The notes beneath the pieces were generated by a model, which saw only the letters and a program-made list of their open reading frames with translations, was not told the DNA's origin and made no database searches. Shown here piece after piece: positions 6,447 through 12,249 of a stretch of 12,249 bases of DNA (the stretch's first letter is position 1; each line of letters starts with the position of its first letter). Source of the stretch: CAZGVW01 sp964529265 (lineage in GTDB: Bacteria > Planctomycetota > Phycisphaerae > Phycisphaerales > UBA1924); contig CAZGVW010000055.1 of NCBI GenBank assembly GCA_964529265.1, positions 1 through 12,249 of the forward strand, in the 5' to 3' direction. The translations under genes were made by a program, and so were the position numbers.

Positions 6447-7147
6447 TCCTTCTTGCCTTCCTTGCCGCCCTTGGCTTCCTTCCCGCCCGCCGCGGCGCCC
6501 TCGCCCTCGCCGGCCTTGCGCTCGGTAATGACCTCGGGCTCGGCGCCTTCGCCCTCAACTGCGGCCTGCTCGCCGACGGCCTCCACCTCGGCCTTGACCT
6601 GGATGGTGGCGAGCACGTCGTGCGGATCGGAGGCGAGCGTCATGCCCGTGGGCAGAGGGACGTCGCCCGCCTGCACGGTCTTGCCGACCTCGAGGGCGGA
6701 GATGTCAACGTCGATGTGGTCCACGATGTCGGTGACGCGGCAGCTCACCGTGATTTCGCTCGTCGGGTGCAGGAGGATGGCGCCGGCGGTCTTGAGGCCG
6801 ATGCAATCGCCCTTCAGGTTGACGTGCACGTGAACCTCGACGGTTTCGTTGAGGTCCACGCGGGCGAAATCCACGTGGATGAGGTTCGTGCCGAGGTAAT
6901 CGAACTGGATGTCCTTGAGCAGGACGGTCTGCTCGGCCGCCTGGCCCAGCCGCAGCGTGAACACGCGCTCGCCGCCCTGGATGCGGTTCCACGTGGTCTT
7001 GCGGTCGATGGTGATGGACTCCGGCTTCTCGCCGTGGCCGTAGACGCTCGCGGGCACGCCGCCCTGCTCGCGAACGCGCCGCGCATAGCGCGTGCCGACG
7101 CGGTCGCGCTTCACGGCGTCGATGACGGAGACTTTCGAGGTTGCCAT
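6443..7147 (-). CDS. rplY: 50S ribosomal protein L25, long Ctc form
   Basis: 234 residues. L25 binds 5S rRNA; the long form with a second domain is called Ctc/TL5. The N-terminal domain (about 1-95) has the expected features: RRVREQGGVPASVYG, followed by the segment that ends LKDIQFDYLGTNLIHVDF. The second beta-rich domain (about 97-190) includes VDLNETVEVHVHVNLKG, DIVDHIDVDISALEVG and GDVPLPTGM, as in Ctc proteins. The last 45 residues are Glu/Gly/Ala then Lys/Gly-rich. A Shine-Dalgarno GGAGG (7158-7162) supports the ATG at 7147. It is 55 bases after prs, with a stem-loop immediately before the Shine-Dalgarno, and overlaps pth by 4 bases. Confidence 0.95.
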   Translation of the reverse strand: MATSKVSVIDAVKRDRVGTRYARRVREQGGVPASVYGHGEKPESITIDRKTTWNRIQGGERVFTLRLGQAAEQTVLLKDIQFDYLGTNLIHVDFARVDLNETVEVHVHVNLKGDCIGLKTAGAILLHPTSEITVSCRVTDIVDHIDVDISALEVGKTVQAGDVPLPTGMTLASDPHDVLATIQVKAEVEAVGEQAAVEGEGAEPEVITERKAGEGEGAAAGGKEAKGGKEGKKE

Positions 7148-7164
7148 TGCTTCAGATCCTCCGA

Positions 7165-7182
7165 ACCCGGCGCTCGCCGGGT
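7165..7182 (-). other. Stem-loop in the prs-ctc gap, next to the ctc ribosome binding site
   Basis: ACCCGGC (7165-7171) pairs perfectly with GCCGGGT (7176-7182) around a 4-base loop. On the minus strand the stem ends just 2 bases before the ctc Shine-Dalgarno GGAGG (7158-7162), and no T-run follows. It could influence ctc translation, for example as a target of ribosomal-protein feedback, or be an mRNA processing site. The regulatory role is inferred. Confidence 0.45.
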
Positions 7183-7202
7183 GATGCTCTTGTGAACTTG
7201 CG

Positions 7203-8186
7203 TCAGCGCTTGACGCCTCCGGCCCTCTTGAAGAGCGCGCTGACGGACTGGTTGTGGTGAATGCGGTGGATGGCGTCGCCGATGAGGGGGCCGACGCACA
7301 GCTCGACGATCTTGTCGCGGACGGGCTCGAAACGCTCGCCGCCGGGGATGGTGTTCGTGACCATGACCTTCGTGATGGGGCTCTCGGCGAGGCGCTCCAT
7401 CGCGAGGCCGACGAGCACGGCGTGCGTGGCGCCGACGAGCACCTTCTTCGCCCCGCGGTCCATGACGAGGCGCGCGGCCTCGCACACGGTGCCGGCGGTC
7501 GAGATCATGTCGTCCATCATCAGGACGGTGCGGTTGCGGACCTCGCCCACGAGGTTCGCGGTGGCGACCTTCATGCCCGAGACGCGGCGCTTATCGATGA
7601 TCGCCAGTTCGCCGTCCAGCAACTGGGCGTACATGTTCGCCACTTTCACGTTGCCGACATCCGGACTGACGAGCACGAGGTCGCCCAGTTCATCGCGGAT
7701 GCTCGTGAAGTGCTCGAGGAAGACGGGCGCCGCGGAGAGGTGATCGACCGGCAGGTCGAAGAACCCCTGGATCTGCGCGGCGTGGAGATCGACGGCGAGC
7801 ACGCGGTCGGCGCGGGCGGTGGTGATCAGGTTCGCGACCAGTTTCGCGGTGATCGGCGTGCGGCCCTCGTCCTTGCGGTCCTGCCGGGCGTAGCCGAAGT
7901 ACGGGATCACCGCGGTGACGCGCTGGGCCGAGGCGCGGCGGAGGCAATCGATGTAGATGAGCAGTTCGATCAGGTTCTCGTTCACCGGGGCGCAGGTGGA
8001 GAGGACCACGTAGCAGTCGCGCCCGCGGACGTCCTCCTCCGCCTTCACGAGCAGTTCGCCGTCGGGAAACACTTCGGTGCGGCCGAGGCCGAGCGGGATA
8101 TCGAGGTGCGCACACACACGTTCCGCCAGCACGCGGCTGCGGCGACCGGCGAAGACCTTCAGCGTGTTGGCGTCGCTCGAGGCCAT
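7203..8186 (-). CDS. prs: Ribose-phosphate pyrophosphokinase (PRPP synthetase)
   Basis: 327 residues. Makes PRPP from ribose 5-phosphate and ATP for purine, pyrimidine, His, Trp and NAD synthesis. Landmarks: FPDGEL (40-45), NENLIELLIYIDCLRRA (69-85), PYFGYARQDRKD (95-106, ATP-binding region), DLHAAQIQGFF (133-143, catalytic-region His135), the flexible-loop basic residues KRR (199-201) and the PRPP loop DDMISTAGT (225-233). The loop has Ser where many enzymes have Asp (DDMIDTAGT), and DVGNVKVA (176-183) differs from the common DVGGVVRA; both look compatible with activity. A longer in-frame ORF exists, but the ATG at 8186 has GGAGG (8197-8201) upstream and overlaps the glmU-like stop (TGATG), which fixes the start and indicates coupled translation. 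Confidence 0.96.
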   Translation of the reverse strand: MASSDANTLKVFAGRRSRVLAERVCAHLDIPLGLGRTEVFPDGELLVKAEEDVRGRDCYVVLSTCAPVNENLIELLIYIDCLRRASAQRVTAVIPYFGYARQDRKDEGRTPITAKLVANLITTARADRVLAVDLHAAQIQGFFDLPVDHLSAAPVFLEHFTSIRDELGDLVLVSPDVGNVKVANMYAQLLDGELAIIDKRRVSGMKVATANLVGEVRNRTVLMMDDMISTAGTVCEAARLVMDRGAKKVLVGATHAVLVGLAMERLAESPITKVMVTNTIPGGERFEPVRDKIVELCVGPLIGDAIHRIHHNQSVSALFKRAGGVKR

Positions 8187-8962
8187 CAGACGCGCGCCTC
8201 CATCATGCCGAGCCTCTTCCGCAGGATGCGATCCACGTCCGCCAGTTGCGCCGGCGTGTTGATCGAGAGGACGTCCTCCGGGGGGACGGCATCGATCACC
8301 TCGACGCGCTTGCCTTCGCGCAGAAGGAGCGCCGGGACATCCGTCAGGTAATACTCGCCGCTCGCGGGATTCCGCTCGATGCGCCGCAGCGCATCGAAGA
8401 GCGCCCGCGCATCGAAGCAGTAGTAACTGGGGTTCACCTCGCGGAGGCGCTTCTGCTCCGGCGTGGCGTTCTTCTCCTCCACGATGCCCACGAACCGGCC
8501 CGAGCCCTCCCGCACGATGCGGCCGTAGCCCGCGGGATCGGGAATAGTCGAGGTGGCGAGCGTGGCGGCGGCCGACGCGGCGCGATGCCGCTCCACAAGC
8601 CGCTCCAGCGTCTCGGCCCGGATGAGCGGACCATCGCCGCACAGCACGATGATGTCTCCCTCGAAATCGTCCAGAAGCGGCTGAGCGCACATCACCGCGT
8701 GCCCCGTGCCCAGTTGCGGCGATTGCTCCGCGAACTCGATCGGCGCCTCCTCCTCCTCGTCATGCCCGTCGAAGATCGCACGCACATCCTCCTGCCGGTG
8801 CCCGACCACGAGCACGAGCCGTGAGCCGCCGACCCCGCGGCACGCATCCACCACCCAGCGCACCATCGGCGCCCCCGCGACGGGGTGCGCGACCTTGGGC
8901 AGATCGCTTCCCATCCGGGTTCCCTTGCCGGCGGCGAGGATGATCGCGGCGAGAGGTTTCAT
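8186..8962 (-). CDS. glmU: GlmU-type UDP-GlcNAc pyrophosphorylase domain (no acetyltransferase domain)
   Basis: 258 residues of nucleotidyltransferase fold, very like the first half of GlmU, which makes UDP-GlcNAc from GlcNAc-1-phosphate and UTP for peptidoglycan and other glycans. Visible motifs: AAIILAAGKGTRMGSDLPKV (5-24, nucleotide-binding loop), QLGTGHAV (83-90), CGDGPLI (108-114, metal-binding Asp110), GYGRIV (145-150), N177, EYYLTD (203-208) and N235 in the second metal/sugar region. The left-handed beta-helix acetyltransferase domain of full GlmU (about 200 more residues) is missing; the protein ends shortly after the catalytic domain, and prs starts at its stop. It may be a monofunctional pyrophosphorylase or a relative acting on another sugar phosphate. 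The ATG at 8962 was chosen because an upstream extension would run into the tRNA gene. Confidence 0.85.
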   Translation of the reverse strand: MKPLAAIILAAGKGTRMGSDLPKVAHPVAGAPMVRWVVDACRGVGGSRLVLVVGHRQEDVRAIFDGHDEEEEAPIEFAEQSPQLGTGHAVMCAQPLLDDFEGDIIVLCGDGPLIRAETLERLVERHRAASAAATLATSTIPDPAGYGRIVREGSGRFVGIVEEKNATPEQKRLREVNPSYYCFDARALFDALRRIERNPASGEYYLTDVPALLLREGKRVEVIDAVPPEDVLSINTPAQLADVDRILRKRLGMMEARV

Positions 8963-8999
8963 GGCGCTTTCAGGACGGTCTTCGCGTTCAGGCGGCGGC

Positions 9000-9020
9000 G
9001 ATTCGAACCGGCGGACCACG
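9000..9020 (-). other. T-arm-like sequence just downstream of tRNA-Gln
   Basis: On the minus strand this reads TGGTCC, then GCC, then GGTTCGAATC. The same two blocks, TGGTCC and GGTTCGAATC, occur in the variable loop and T-arm of the adjacent tRNA-Gln with slightly different spacing. The stem positions here do not pair, so it cannot be a working tRNA. It may be a decayed piece of a duplicated tRNA, or chance similarity. Confidence 0.3.
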
Positions 9021-9025
9021 GCAAA

Positions 9026-9096
9026 CTGGCCCGCCAGGATTCGAACCTGGACCAGAGGTACCAAAAACCCCTGTGCTACCGTTACACCACGGGCCA
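9026..9096 (-). tRNA. tRNA-Gln (anticodon UUG)
   Basis: The minus strand folds into a complete 71-base cloverleaf: acceptor TGGCCCG/CGGGCCA (7 bp), D stem GTGT/GCAC, anticodon stem GGGGT/ACCTC with loop TTTTGGT, 4-base variable loop TGGT, and T-arm CCAGG-TTCGAAT-CCTGG. The anticodon TTG reads CAA glutamine codons. The weak U1-A72 pair and the discriminator base G73 are both known identity elements of tRNA-Gln and back the call. CCA is not encoded (the next bases are TT) and must be added after transcription. It stands 63 bases upstream of the glmU-like gene on the same strand. Confidence 0.97.
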
Positions 9097-9405
9097 ATGG
9101 TCGCGCGTGCATCGGGGCGGCGATCGCCCCCAAGCATCAGACGGACGTTCCCGACGCGAAGTTCGCTCAACTCCTTGCTAGGCCGGCACTTAGGCCGGCG
9201 GACCAACGGCGGACCACGAAGACGCGGTCCTCGCCGCCGGTTCTGAGGCCAGAAGCCCCAGTTCGAGCGAGCGGTCCCGCGGCACAACCTCCCGAAGACC
9301 GGACCCCCGCCAGCCGCGGCTTGAGGGCCCTTGCCCGCGCCTGGATCGTCGCGGGCGGCTCCATGCATGGGAGAGCCGAACAGTCTAGAAAAGCCGGGCC
9401 GGGAG
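9097..9405. other. Intergenic region without a convincing gene
   Basis: About 309 bases between tRNA-Gln and the SWIM gene. Several open frames cross it, but none has a recognisable product or good start signals. It holds a 9-base direct repeat TAGGCCGGC (9179-9187 and 9191-9199), whose GCCGGC cores can also form a 6-bp hairpin; two copies of CGGCGGACCA (9196-9205, 9207-9216); the palindrome GGCGATCGCC (9119-9128); and an imperfect hairpin near 9355-9377 (CGGCTC/GAGCCG) beyond the SWIM gene stop that has no following T-run. A promoter for tRNA-Gln and the glmU operon probably lies here, but no clear -35/-10 pair is visible. Confidence 0.5.
9179..9218. repeat. Cluster of short direct repeats upstream of tRNA-Gln
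   Basis: TAGGCCGGC occurs at 9179-9187 and 9191-9199. CGGCGGACCA occurs at 9196-9205 and 9207-9216, and a third time at 9009-9018 on the other side of the tRNA gene. The 12-mer CGGCGGACCACG is shared exactly between 9009-9020 and 9207-9218. GC-rich composition makes some repetition likely, so function is uncertain. Confidence 0.4.
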
Positions 9406-10362
9406 TCAATCGGGCTCGGAGGGCCCTTCCTCGGCCGCCGCAGGCGCCGGGGGCTCCGGCGGCCCCTCCGCCCCTCCCCGGATCGCCGCGTCGCTGATCG
9501 CGTCGTAGCAGGTCGCCAGAAGGCCCACCAGGGGGAATTTCGCGACAAACGGGCTCGGCCCCAACCGGCGCAGCAGCGGGTGGCTGACCTCAGGCCGCTC
9601 GAGCGGGGTATCCACCGCGTCCAGCGGACCGATCGTCCAGAACTCGTCCAAGGTCGATTCAAGCGGCGGCGCGGGGGTTTCCGCGCCCGCGACCGGCCGC
9701 GGGGTGTACGCCGGCGCAGCGCCCAGCACGGCGCCCGTGATCGCGCGCCGCTGGCGCAGGCGCTCGGAGAGTTCATCCGCGGGCAGGCCGCGCAGCGCGA
9801 AGATGAAGAACGGCCGCTCCTCCAGCCTGTAGCCTGCGACCGCCGCGGCGCAGCACGCATGCTCACACCATGTTCCGGGCGCGGCGCCGCAATCGCACCG
9901 CGGCTGGAGATCGCCCACTTCCAGCGGAAAGAGCCTTGCTCCCATCGGCGCGAACAGGTCCTCGATGTTCACGGGCAGTTCACCCGCGAGCACCTTCGCG
10001 GAGTAGATCGCCTGATCCGCCATCGCGCCGAGCGCCTGCTCCCACTGCTCGTGCGAAAGCACGCCGATCTCGATCCGCACGCGGTGCGCGCGCGGCGCGA
10101 AACCCTGCACAGCGGCCGACACGGCGCCCGGTCCGAACACAATCTCGCGCGTCTGCCCCAGGCGGCCATATTCCAGCCCGCGCGCCATCGCTTCCGGCGC
10201 GGCGCATTCTTCCACGACGCGCATCCAGCGGCGCGAGATCCAGGCGCGCGGACCGGCGCTCGGGCCCGCGGGCAATCGCACGCCGCCCTGCACGCGCCGG
10301 GGCGAATCCGGCTTCGGGCGCGGCTGCTGGAACGACGGGTGCTGGAAACGCTGGCCGCTCAT
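9406..10362 (-). CDS. SWIM zinc-finger protein, partner of the SNF2 helicase
   Basis: 318 residues. The core feature is a SWIM zinc finger, CxCx(n)CxH, seen as CDCGAAPGTWCEH (C156, C158, C166, H168), preceded by the typical lead-in of strand-like residues. SWIM domains are thought to bind DNA or protein and in bacteria are often encoded beside or fused to SNF2-family ATPases. The first 45 or so residues are Pro/Arg/Gly-rich; the middle (about 45-150) has the layout of bacterial SWIM proteins (AMARGLEYGRLGQ, then VLSHEQWEQAL); the C terminus (about 290-318) is a Pro/Glu/Ala-rich tail. The ATG at 10362 overlaps the stop of the upstream SNF2 gene (ATGA), indicating coupled translation and probable partnership. 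Specific function unknown. Confidence 0.85.
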   Translation of the reverse strand: MSGQRFQHPSFQQPRPKPDSPRRVQGGVRLPAGPSAGPRAWISRRWMRVVEECAAPEAMARGLEYGRLGQTREIVFGPGAVSAAVQGFAPRAHRVRIEIGVLSHEQWEQALGAMADQAIYSAKVLAGELPVNIEDLFAPMGARLFPLEVGDLQPRCDCGAAPGTWCEHACCAAAVAGYRLEERPFFIFALRGLPADELSERLRQRRAITGAVLGAAPAYTPRPVAGAETPAPPLESTLDEFWTIGPLDAVDTPLERPEVSHPLLRRLGPSPFVAKFPLVGLLATCYDAISDAAIRGGAEGPPEPPAPAAAEEGPSEPD

Positions 10363-12249
10363 GACGTGGGAAGGCGCTCCACGAAGTCCTCCGCGACGGC
10401 GTCCTCACGCAGCGTGAGGATGTCGCGGAGCTGCTCGGTCGAAAGTTCGGTGAGCCAGCGCTCGCCGCTGGCGATGATGTTCTGCGCGAGTTCGGTCTTC
10501 TGCTCGATCATCTGGTCGATGCGCTCCTCCAGCGTGCCCGCGACGATGAACTTGTGTACGTGCACGGTGCGCGTCTGCCCGATGCGGTGGGCGCGGTCCG
10601 TCGCCTGGTTCTCGACGGCCGGGTTCCACCAGCGGTCGTAGTGGAAGACGTGGTTCGCTGCGGTGAGGTTCATGCCCAGCCCGCCCGCCTTCAGCGAGAG
10701 CACGAACACCGGCGCCGAGCCATCGCCCTTCTGGAAGCGATCGATCATGTGCTCGCGCGATTTGGCGGGCGTGCCGCCGTGCAGGAAAAGCGCCTCGCGA
10801 TCGAGCGAGTGCCGGATCATCGCCGCCAGCAGGTGCCCCATGCGACGGAACTGCGTGAAGACCAGCGCCTGTCCCCCCGCCGCGATCACCTCGTCCAGCA
10901 GTTCGAGCAGCCGCGCCGCCTTGCCCGAGCGCGCCGCCGAGGGCGGCTCCGCGGCTGTGGGCAGCGGCGCCGAAGACAGATTCAGCGGGTGATTGCAGAT
11001 CTGCTTCAGCTTGATGAGCGTCGCCAGCACCACGCCGCGGCGCTGGATGCCCTCGGTGCGATCCACCTCCGCCAGCATGCCCTTCACCGCCGCCTCATAG
11101 AGCGACGCCTGCTCCGGCGTGAGGAAGCAGAGGTCCTTCGTCACGAGTTTGTCCGGCAGGTCCGCCGTGATCGCCGGATCCGTCTTCAGCCGCCGCAGCA
11201 CGAAGGGTTGCACAAGCCGCCGCAACTGCGTGGTGCGATGCGGATCGTGCCGGCGCTCGATGGGCGCCGCGAAGCGCCGGCGGAAATCCGCCGCGGGGCC
11301 GAGGAAGCCGGGGTTGCAGAAATCGAGGATCGACCAGAGTTCCGAGAGCCGGTTCTCCACCGGTGTGCCCGTGAGCGCGATCCGCTTCCGCGAAGGCAAG
11401 GATCGCAGCGATTGCGACTGTTTCGCCGACGGGTTCTTGATGTTCTGCGCCTCATCGAGCACCACCCGCTCCCACCCCACGCGCGAGATGCGGTCAAAAT
11501 CACGATGGGCCAGCGCATACGTCGTGACGACAAGATCCGATTCCGAAGCCTTCTCGGGGAACGATTCGGCGCTCGCGCGATCCACGCCGTGATGCACGAG
11601 CACGCGGAGTTCCGGCGCAAACCGCGCCGCCTCGCGGCGCCAGTTGGAGACCACCGACGTCGGCGCCACGAGCAGCGTGGGCCCCGGACGCGCCCGGGCG
11701 TCGCCATCCGCCTTCGCCGCCCGCTCGCGCTCGTGCTGGAGCAGCGCGAGCAGCTGAATCGTCTTGCCCAGGCCCATGTCATCGGCCAGGCATGCCCCGA
11801 GGCGCAGGCTGTCGAGGAACGAAAGCCATGCGAGCCCCTTCAGTTGATACGGCCGCAGCGCGCCGATGAACAGTTCCGGCTGCTCGACCTCCGTGAACCG
11901 CGCCCCCTCGCCCGCCGAGAGCAGCGACGACACCCAGCCCGTCGCCCTGAGCCCCACCACCGGCACGCCCGACACCCGATCATCGACGCCATACGCCAGC
12001 CGCAGGGCATCCGCCACGCGGATGCGGCCGCCCGGATTCTCGCGCAGGAACTTGGCCGCGGTCTCGATGTCCTCCGGCCGGATCTCGACCCAGCGCCCCT
12101 CGATGCGCACCAGCGGCTCGCGCCGCGCCACCAGGTCCTCGAACTCGCGCATCGACATCGTCGTATCGCCGACGGCGATCTGCCAGCGATAGTCCACGAG
12201 CGCCGCCAGCCCGAGCCGGCCGTCGCCCGCATCCGTGACGCCGCCGCCG
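10359..12249 (-). CDS. SNF2/SWI2-family DNA-dependent ATPase, 5' end beyond the window
   Basis: 629 residues are visible; the frame continues past base 12249, so the N terminus (in this family often an SNF2-associated domain) is missing. Visible motifs in order, numbered from GTG 12197: Walker A in DDMGLGKTIQ (K145; about 11760-11783), motif Ia LLVAPTSVVSNW, motif II DEAQ (248-251) in VVLDEAQNIKNP, motif III ALTGTPVENRLSELWSI, and then the second RecA domain with ALVFTQFRRMG, LSLKAGGLGMNL and YDRWWNPAVENQATDRAHRIGQ. It ends with FIVAGTLEERIDQMIEQK, typical of bacterial SNF2 proteins. All catalytic motifs are intact, so it should be an active ATP-driven DNA translocase or remodeller. GTG 12197 is not the true start, since the family-typical sequence LGLAAL precedes it in frame. 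It is followed by the SWIM gene with a 4-base overlap. Confidence 0.95.
   Translation of the reverse strand, partial: GGGVTDAGDGRLGLAALVDYRWQIAVGDTTMSMREFEDLVARREPLVRIEGRWVEIRPEDIETAAKFLRENPGGRIRVADALRLAYGVDDRVSGVPVVGLRATGWVSSLLSAGEGARFTEVEQPELFIGALRPYQLKGLAWLSFLDSLRLGACLADDMGLGKTIQLLALLQHERERAAKADGDARARPGPTLLVAPTSVVSNWRREAARFAPELRVLVHHGVDRASAESFPEKASESDLVVTTYALAHRDFDRISRVGWERVVLDEAQNIKNPSAKQSQSLRSLPSRKRIALTGTPVENRLSELWSILDFCNPGFLGPAADFRRRFAAPIERRHDPHRTTQLRRLVQPFVLRRLKTDPAITADLPDKLVTKDLCFLTPEQASLYEAAVKGMLAEVDRTEGIQRRGVVLATLIKLKQICNHPLNLSSAPLPTAAEPPSAARSGKAARLLELLDEVIAAGGQALVFTQFRRMGHLLAAMIRHSLDREALFLHGGTPAKSREHMIDRFQKGDGSAPVFVLSLKAGGLGMNLTAANHVFHYDRWWNPAVENQATDRAHRIGQTRTVHVHKFIVAGTLEERIDQMIEQKTELAQNIIASGERWLTELSTEQLRDILTLREDAVAEDFVERLPTS

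Noticed and set aside
8187..8690. N-terminal extension of prs in the same frame
   Set aside because: It overlaps the glmU-like catalytic domain, has no Prs features, and the ATG at 8186 has a good Shine-Dalgarno and starts the conserved Prs fold.
8963..9133. Upstream extension of the glmU-like gene
   Set aside because: The extension would be encoded across the tRNA-Gln gene, and the conserved nucleotidyltransferase start is at the ATG at 8962.
9097..9185. Promoter for tRNA-Gln and the glmU operon
   Set aside because: A TTGAGC resembling a -35 box is visible on the minus strand, but no -10 box stands at the right spacing, so I did not annotate it.
9355..9377. Terminator after the SWIM gene
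   Set aside because: The hairpin is imperfect and no T-run follows on the minus strand; the only T-rich stretch (about 9388-9392) lies before the stem.
9167..9409. 80-residue minus-strand frame between tRNA-Gln and the SWIM gene
   Set aside because: There is no recognisable similarity or Shine-Dalgarno, and it overlaps the end of the SWIM gene; the composition is what GC-rich noise gives.
11445..11456. DEAQ in place of DEAH in the SNF2 helicase as an unusual mutation
   Set aside because: DEAQ is a regular variant of motif II in bacterial SNF2 proteins, and the other motifs are intact.

Overview
The window is GC-rich, densely coding bacterial chromosome with no insertion sequences, CRISPR or phage genes. 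The run of glmU-like, prs, ctc (L25), pth, rpsF, ssb and rplI on the minus strand is a classic bacterial housekeeping order. Together with the high GC, a CvpA-like protein carrying a very large C-terminal part, a GlmU-type protein reduced to its first domain, and many low-complexity tails, it most resembles Planctomycetota, perhaps Phycisphaerae. That assignment is an inference from gene style and order and is not proved by the sequence.

Layout. Positions 1-3915 (plus strand) hold the end of a PilT-type retraction ATPase gene, a membrane-anchored PilB/GspE-like protein whose ATPase motifs are degraded, and a CvpA-like membrane protein with about 460 extra residues. A hairpin terminator at 3965-3994 ends this block and also the minus-strand operon that meets it. 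Positions 4030-8962 (minus strand) hold, in transcription order, a UDP-GlcNAc pyrophosphorylase domain, PRPP synthetase, ribosomal protein L25/Ctc, peptidyl-tRNA hydrolase, S6, SSB and L9. rpsR, usually found between ssb and rplI, is absent. A tRNA-Gln(UUG) gene at 9026-9096 lies just upstream. After about 310 bases without a convincing gene, positions 9406-12249 (minus strand) hold a SWIM zinc-finger protein gene overlapping by 4 bases with an upstream SNF2 helicase gene that runs off the window.

How the genes work together. The plus-strand genes look like part of a type IV pilus or type II secretion-related envelope module; PilT supplies a motor, and the degenerate PilB homologue may be a structural or regulatory partner. 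The minus-strand operon joins cell-wall and nucleotide precursor supply (UDP-GlcNAc, PRPP) to translation (L25, Pth, S6, L9) and replication (SSB). Several genes are translationally coupled: glmU/prs (TGATG), ctc/pth (GTGA) and SNF2/SWIM (ATGA). The SNF2 and SWIM proteins probably form one DNA-remodelling complex.

The points most worth a second look are the pseudo-ATPase with three predicted membrane helices, the CvpA-like chimera beside it, and a recurring set of perfect GC-rich stem-loops in the gaps between genes.
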